Assembly: GCA_001986395.2 (NCBI GenBank)
Contig: MQVO02000007.1
Location: 1,116,001-1,180,000 of the forward strand
From: Irpex lacteus
Taxonomy: Eukaryota > Basidiomycota > Agaricomycetes > Polyporales > Irpicaceae
Length of the DNA: 64,000 nucleotides
Direction of reading: 5' to 3'
The position numbers and the translations under genes were made by a program. How positions within the stretch are numbered: the stretch's first letter is position 1; every line of letters starts with the position of its first letter. The notes under the pieces were generated by a model. It was given only the letters and a program-made list of their open reading frames with translations. It searched no databases and was not told where the DNA came from. Below, one piece after another: positions 59,801 through 64,000 of this stretch.

Positions 59801-60919
59801 CAGGCTAGTCGGTTTATGAGTAATGTTCTCGGAACGAGCAAGCCTAAGGGGAAGAACGAACCGGTGAAGAGCATCATTCGTGCAGCGGCTATTGCGAAGA
59901 AAGTAAGTGATCTCAGTCTAGGTTAGTATACTTGCTTAGCACGTTGTTTAGCAACAAGAAGAGGCCGATAAGAAGGCTAGCCGTCTCAGGGAGATGGAGA
60001 ATCGTCGTCAGCAAGCTATGCAAAGGAAGGCGGAAGAAGAGAAGGCACGTGTCGAGGAGGAGCAGAAACGAATTCGGGAAGAGAACGAGAAGCGGAAGCG
60101 TGAGCGAGAGGAGCACACGGGTAAATTACCGGTGCTCAAAGCTGTGAAGAAGGTGCGTGAGGTATATGGAGGGTCGAATGGAGTACTAATAAGCGTATGC
60201 AGACGGAAGATGATACGATGAGCAAGCGGAAGTTGGCTGAATCCCAGAAGAAGCCGGAGTCAAAGAAGCCACCCTCCAAAGACTTACAGTCTTCGCGTAC
60301 AATGAAGCCTCCCGCGTCAACGAACCTTGGAGCCAGTAGTAAACTGGCTGCACCCTCGAAGTCTACATTGTCGAAGCAGGCTTCTTCGAGTTCGCTGGCT
60401 GCTTCTTCATCTGTAAAGGACACCACAGCTTTGAAGAGCACCGCTCCATCATCCGCGATGAAAGCCTCGGCTGCGAAAGGGAAGACCAAAGTGGTGCATA
60501 AAGACGATGCACAGCCGTCAGATATCCTGCAGAGTCAGATGGCCGACCGTGCCAAGGCTCAAGTTCAGGCTGCACAGACTCCGCGACAGCCTCCCCCCGT
60601 AGCGAGCGAGAGCATTGAACTGCCGGACATCAACAGCGAATACTCTGACTCGGATGACGAGGATCGACCGAAGTCGTTCAATCCGCCAGAATGGGCGCAG
60701 TCACCTGAACTGCGGCAGCAATTGGAGGATCAAAGCCGGTACAATCCTGACGACATCTTCGGGCGCATTGGGCCGTTGCGCATGGAGGAGATATTTAGGA
60801 CGAGGCAGAGCCGCTTCCGTGCGAGGACGAGCTCTGCGAACTGGGCGGGCCCTGATGAGCTCACCGAGTACGAAGAGCGGGAGTATGCTCGCCGTATGGG
60901 GTACACGAGTAAACCCTGA
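56876..60919 (+). CDS. inner centromere protein (INCENP/Sli15)
   Basis: Scaffold of the chromosomal passenger complex that binds and activates Aurora B. The N-terminus MAVENTGVLAWCDSIRFTMA, LFATQIQQHGFDFLDNYIED corresponds to the Survivin/Borealin-binding helix. A very long disordered middle follows, about 900 residues, Ser/Pro/Thr-rich. It contains repeats of the type DMDQDITVP, VEDMTVPISEED and SYRSIGKSLGGN. A charged coiled coil (KAEEEKARVEEEQKRIREEN) comes next. The C-terminal IN-box reads ELPDINSEYSDSDDEDRPKS, FNPPEWAQSPELRQQLEDQS and GRIGPLRMEEIFRTRQSRFR, then the Ser pair of RTSSANW, the expected Aurora phosphosite. It ends MGYTSKP. About 1,230 residues, seven exons. Confidence 0.9.
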
Positions 60920-61377
60920 AAGTCTCGTTTTGTGACACTTGTCAGGCTGTTCATACCACCATGGATTGATTGCATAGACCACGAGCACTGTAGTAGATAC
61001 TGCACATCATCGTTATGACCACATCTGCTATCGATCACTGCCGCGAACAGCCGTATTGTCACATCGCCAAGTCAGCGCCAGCCCTCATGAACATCCGTCA
61101 TGGCATAGCCGACGTGGACAGACCTCGGCCCAAGCTGATGGCGGTGTGCTGGAGAGGACTAGCCTCGAATTCCGCAAATGGAAACACTTGTTTGCGCGTG
61201 TTTGGTAAGCGCGGGAGAGAGTCGGGGAGTGGCCTGGGAGGGGAGGGGAGTACTTACGTTGCACGCTTTGGAATTCCCGTACCATATACTCTTGTCTGGA
61301 CGACGCCTCAACTATTGTCTCCCTCTTTCTCACCTTTACCTCCATCTGGTCTCGTACTCTCCTTCCAGCCATCCAGC
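60920..61377. other. intergenic: INCENP 3' flank, DCP2 promoter
   Basis: A 458-bp gap between same-strand genes. No coding exon. Pyrimidine-rich sequence at 61310-61380 precedes the DCP2 ATG, as is common at fungal transcription starts. Confidence 0.4.
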
Positions 61378-63879
61378 ATGGCTTCATCATCCTCTTCATC
61401 ACCAGAACTGCCCCTCTCTCGTTCAACAAACAACAACGATCAATCTCTTAACATCGACCATAAACTCCATGAAGTCCTCGAGGATTTGTCCAGGTTCGTT
61501 GTATGCGTGTTCTGCCCTCTCCTTTTACTGAGCCAACAATAGTCGTTTCATCCTCAATCTCCCCGATATCGAGCTCGATTCACTAGAACGTGTATGCTTC
61601 CAAGTCGAACAAGCGTCAGTGTGACAAAGTCGTGAAGCTTGACTGGCATTTAACACTTTTATTCTCTCCAGGCACTGGTACTATGAAGACTTTGTTCGAG
61701 AACAAGACCCCAGTCTTCCAACAATGACCCTCAAGCGGTTCTCCAACAGCTTGTTCCACGTCTGCCCTCTTCTCAGCCACTGGGGAAACGACCACGAACA
61801 GACCTTCCAGAGTTTCCTGGCGTACAAGACCCGGGTACCTGTATGTGGCGCTATCATGCTCAACGAGAAGTGGGACAAGGTGAGTCATCGAACTTTGACT
61901 GTGTGTGCGCCACTCAACCTCGTTGGATTAGTGTCTGCTTGTCAAGGGATGGAAAGCCACGTCAGCCTGGAGTTTTCCAAAGGGAAAAATCAATGAGCAG
62001 GAAGAACGACCTCTGTGCGCTATTCGAGAGGTGTGTTCGCATTCCATTGAGGGCGATCGTGGCAGATATTCATGGCTTGTAGGTTTTGGAGGAAACAGGA
62101 TATGATCTGGCCGGTCAAATAGATCCTGAAAACGTGGTCGAACTCTCTATTAGAGACCAGTCCTTGTCGTTGTTTATTGTACCCAACGTTCCAGAAGATT
62201 TTTGTTTCGAGACTCGCACGCGAAAGGAAATAAGCGTATGTACTTTTTTCCATATTCGTGTCGTCGTATTCACACGAGTTGCTGCCAGAAAATCTCGTGG
62301 TTCAAGCTTACCGACCTACCTACTTGGAAGCGTAATAAGACTGTACCGGGGAAGTTCTATTTGATAACACCGTTCATTGGGTACGTCCCCTTCTTCGTCT
62401 AAGCATATTCTCTCCTTAAAAATAATATGTAGTCCTTTGAAGAACTTTTTACGAACTCACAAACCTCGGAACCTTCGTCGTCCCAATGAGAAACAACAAC
62501 CTACGGACGTTGACGATGAGGGCCAGCAGGACCTAGAAGCACAGGACCCCGTCGCTATTGCACATGAATCAAGCTCCCAGTCGTCCCAAGAGAATGGCGA
62601 TCCACACACTCCATCTCCCCTCTATAGCGAAGCCATCATCAATAAGGCAGAGCAGAGCATCAGTCACGAGATGCAGAAGACGCTTAACATGGACAATGTG
62701 GACCCCCATTTTGCCAAACTCTTGAGTTCGCTATCATTGTCTGTCTCCAAGCCTTCCGTCGACAGTGTCGCCGACCTTACGATTCAAGGCGATCCTGGTA
62801 TCGTTCAGGCTGTTTCAACCGTCTCTCCCACTAAAGCGACAGTGCTCAACACGCGGTCCCCTTCTCACGCAAGTACCGCCAGACAATCTAGGCCCACCCG
62901 CACTCCTTCTGCCGCTCCCCGTACTCCTCCTTCCGCCTCCTCCACATCGCTCCGAACGCCCTCGCGTCTCGGGCGTACACATTCGCCCCGCGTTCCTGTG
63001 CCACCCACTTCGGAACAGCATCTAACCTCTCCAAGTACGAATGGCAGCGCGACGGAGACTTTACCTTCTCCCACGACCCGTCGCGTAGCTGCACCGGTGG
63101 ACATTTCCCCTTATCTCACACGGGCGGCGACTGCAGCCCCTCCTGTCCCGAAGCAGCTGAAGTATATTTCAATGTTGGAGAACGTCGTCAAGGAGTCGGA
63201 ACGGATGACTCCCAGGATTGAGCGTCAAGTCCTCGTTCAGAACGACCGCCTCCCATTGCCAGGTGGCCAGCCTATGTTTGCTCCATCTCATCCACCCCCT
63301 GGCGCTCCGTATGGTCTCCCCGCCGAGCCGTCTGTGATATACTCTTCTCCTCAGCGCCCAACAGGAAATTTCCCTCCCCCATCCCTCCCCTCATATCCTC
63401 AACTATCGTCGGCACCCTCTGATGACGCGTTCGTTGTTCGTCCACGAACAACCAGTGCTTTCCATCCTGTCCCCTCAATGTCATCCCGACCCAGTCTTAC
63501 GGACGATCAGTTACGTCTGGTGATGTCAGCAACAGGACCCCGTCCCCCTCCTATGCCTCCCGTAGGGCCGTACCATCTCTCTCCTAGACGTGCTGGGCCA
63601 CCCCCGCCTGGACCGCCTCCATTCATTGTGCAAGCCCCTCCGCCCGCTGGTCGCGCACCTCAGCCGAATCTGCGCTTAATACCTCCCAACCAGCTTCCCT
63701 TGGCCCCGTACGGCGAGGCACCTCCCTTGTCAGCACCCGCTCTATCGCCCACTTTCAATCGGATCCCCCGCGCCAATCCTACGAACAACGCTCAATTGCT
63801 TTCTATCCTCAACACGCCCAGTCTCCCTCGCGCCACCTCTAGCACATCGCAGCCCGTCCTCACCAACCTCGGACTTTAA
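61378..63879 (+). CDS. DCP2: mRNA-decapping enzyme DCP2
   Basis: Nudix hydrolase removing the m7G cap in 5'-3' mRNA decay. The N-terminal regulatory domain (DHKLHEVLEDLSSRFILNLP, VEQAHWYYEDFVREQDPSLP) binds DCP1; FSNSLFHVCPLLSHW follows. The catalytic part has AYKTRVPVCGAIMLNEKWDK, GWKATSAWSFPKGKINEQEE and the Nudix box REVLEETGYDLAGQ. Box B includes KISWFKLTDLPTWKRNKTVP and FYLITPFIGPLKNFLRT. A roughly 470-residue Pro/Ser-rich tail follows, with PPPRP-like stretches (MPPVGPYHLSPRRAGPPPPG). Near the end, NNAQLLSILNTPSLPR resembles a helical leucine-rich motif. Seven exons; the stop is TAA at 63877. Confidence 0.93.
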
Positions 63880-64000
63880 TAGTATTCATCATCATCCGTC
63901 ATTTATTACACTATATTGGCATCACACTGTAGCATGACTTCAACTTGGTCTCCTCGGCAGAATTCCCTGGTTCGGGCCTCTTACCCAGTCTTACCCTTGA
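63880..64000. other. DCP2 3' flank at window edge
   Basis: Only 121 bp after the stop, A/T-rich at first. No gene seen. Confidence 0.4.

Noticed and set aside
62815..63104. Minus-strand Gly/Arg-rich frames
   Set aside because: Shadows of the Pro/Ser/Thr-rich DCP2 tail.

Overview
This window is nuclear DNA from a filamentous fungus, most likely an agaricomycete (Basidiomycota). Genes are dense: I support 30 protein-coding genes in 64 kb, on both strands. Nearly all are cut by many short GT-AG introns of about 50-70 nt, with CTNAY-like branch sites. Several proteins are built as in basidiomycetes, for example a TPR-less SGT1 and a seven-helix receptor with no animal-like features. All gene models come from reading splice sites by eye against protein families. 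Outer limits and conserved exons are firm, but some internal junctions are provisional and UTRs were not determined. No tRNA, rRNA, transposon or CRISPR array was recognised.

Layout. 0.6-6 kb: Rab4-type GTPase, D-serine dehydratase, an HSL-type esterase and a RidA imine deaminase. 6.6-13.1 kb: an RBM39-type splicing factor, then a metabolic group made of a highly divergent ketol-acid reductoisomerase (KARI)-like protein, an L-rhamnose 1-dehydrogenase-like SDR and a cupin. 13.5-24 kb: peroxin PEX16, an unknown Ser/Pro-rich protein, a CorA-type Mg transporter and a GT31-type glycosyltransferase. 25.5-36 kb: a GST, SGT1, two tandem RTA1-like membrane proteins, dihydrofolate reductase, mitochondrial bL36 and an SLC35F-like transporter. 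36.7-42.3 kb: PPZ-type phosphatase, 40S ribosomal protein uS17 and a seven-helix receptor. 43-50.6 kb: DNA ligase I, mitochondrial pyruvate carrier, an unknown protein and isopentenyl-diphosphate isomerase. 50.9-63.9 kb: meiotic cohesin REC8, a GRAM-domain membrane protein, INCENP and decapping enzyme DCP2.

Most of this is ordinary housekeeping content. The part most worth study is 2-13 kb. The KARI-like protein has the length and N-terminus of a bacterial class I enzyme and lacks a mitochondrial presequence. It appears to have lost several residues that are invariant in true KARI, so it may catalyse something new. It shares a divergent promoter with the sugar dehydrogenase, and the cupin lies tail-to-tail with that dehydrogenase. 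A PLP-type D-serine dehydratase and RidA, which clears the reactive enamine such enzymes make, lie a few kb away. Other points of interest are an apparent 1-nt exon in the esterase, MluI cell-cycle boxes upstream of DNA ligase I, a Ser in place of Gly in the CorA signature, a possible second start of the PPZ phosphatase that would remove its myristoylation site, and a helical leucine-rich motif at the DCP2 C-terminus.
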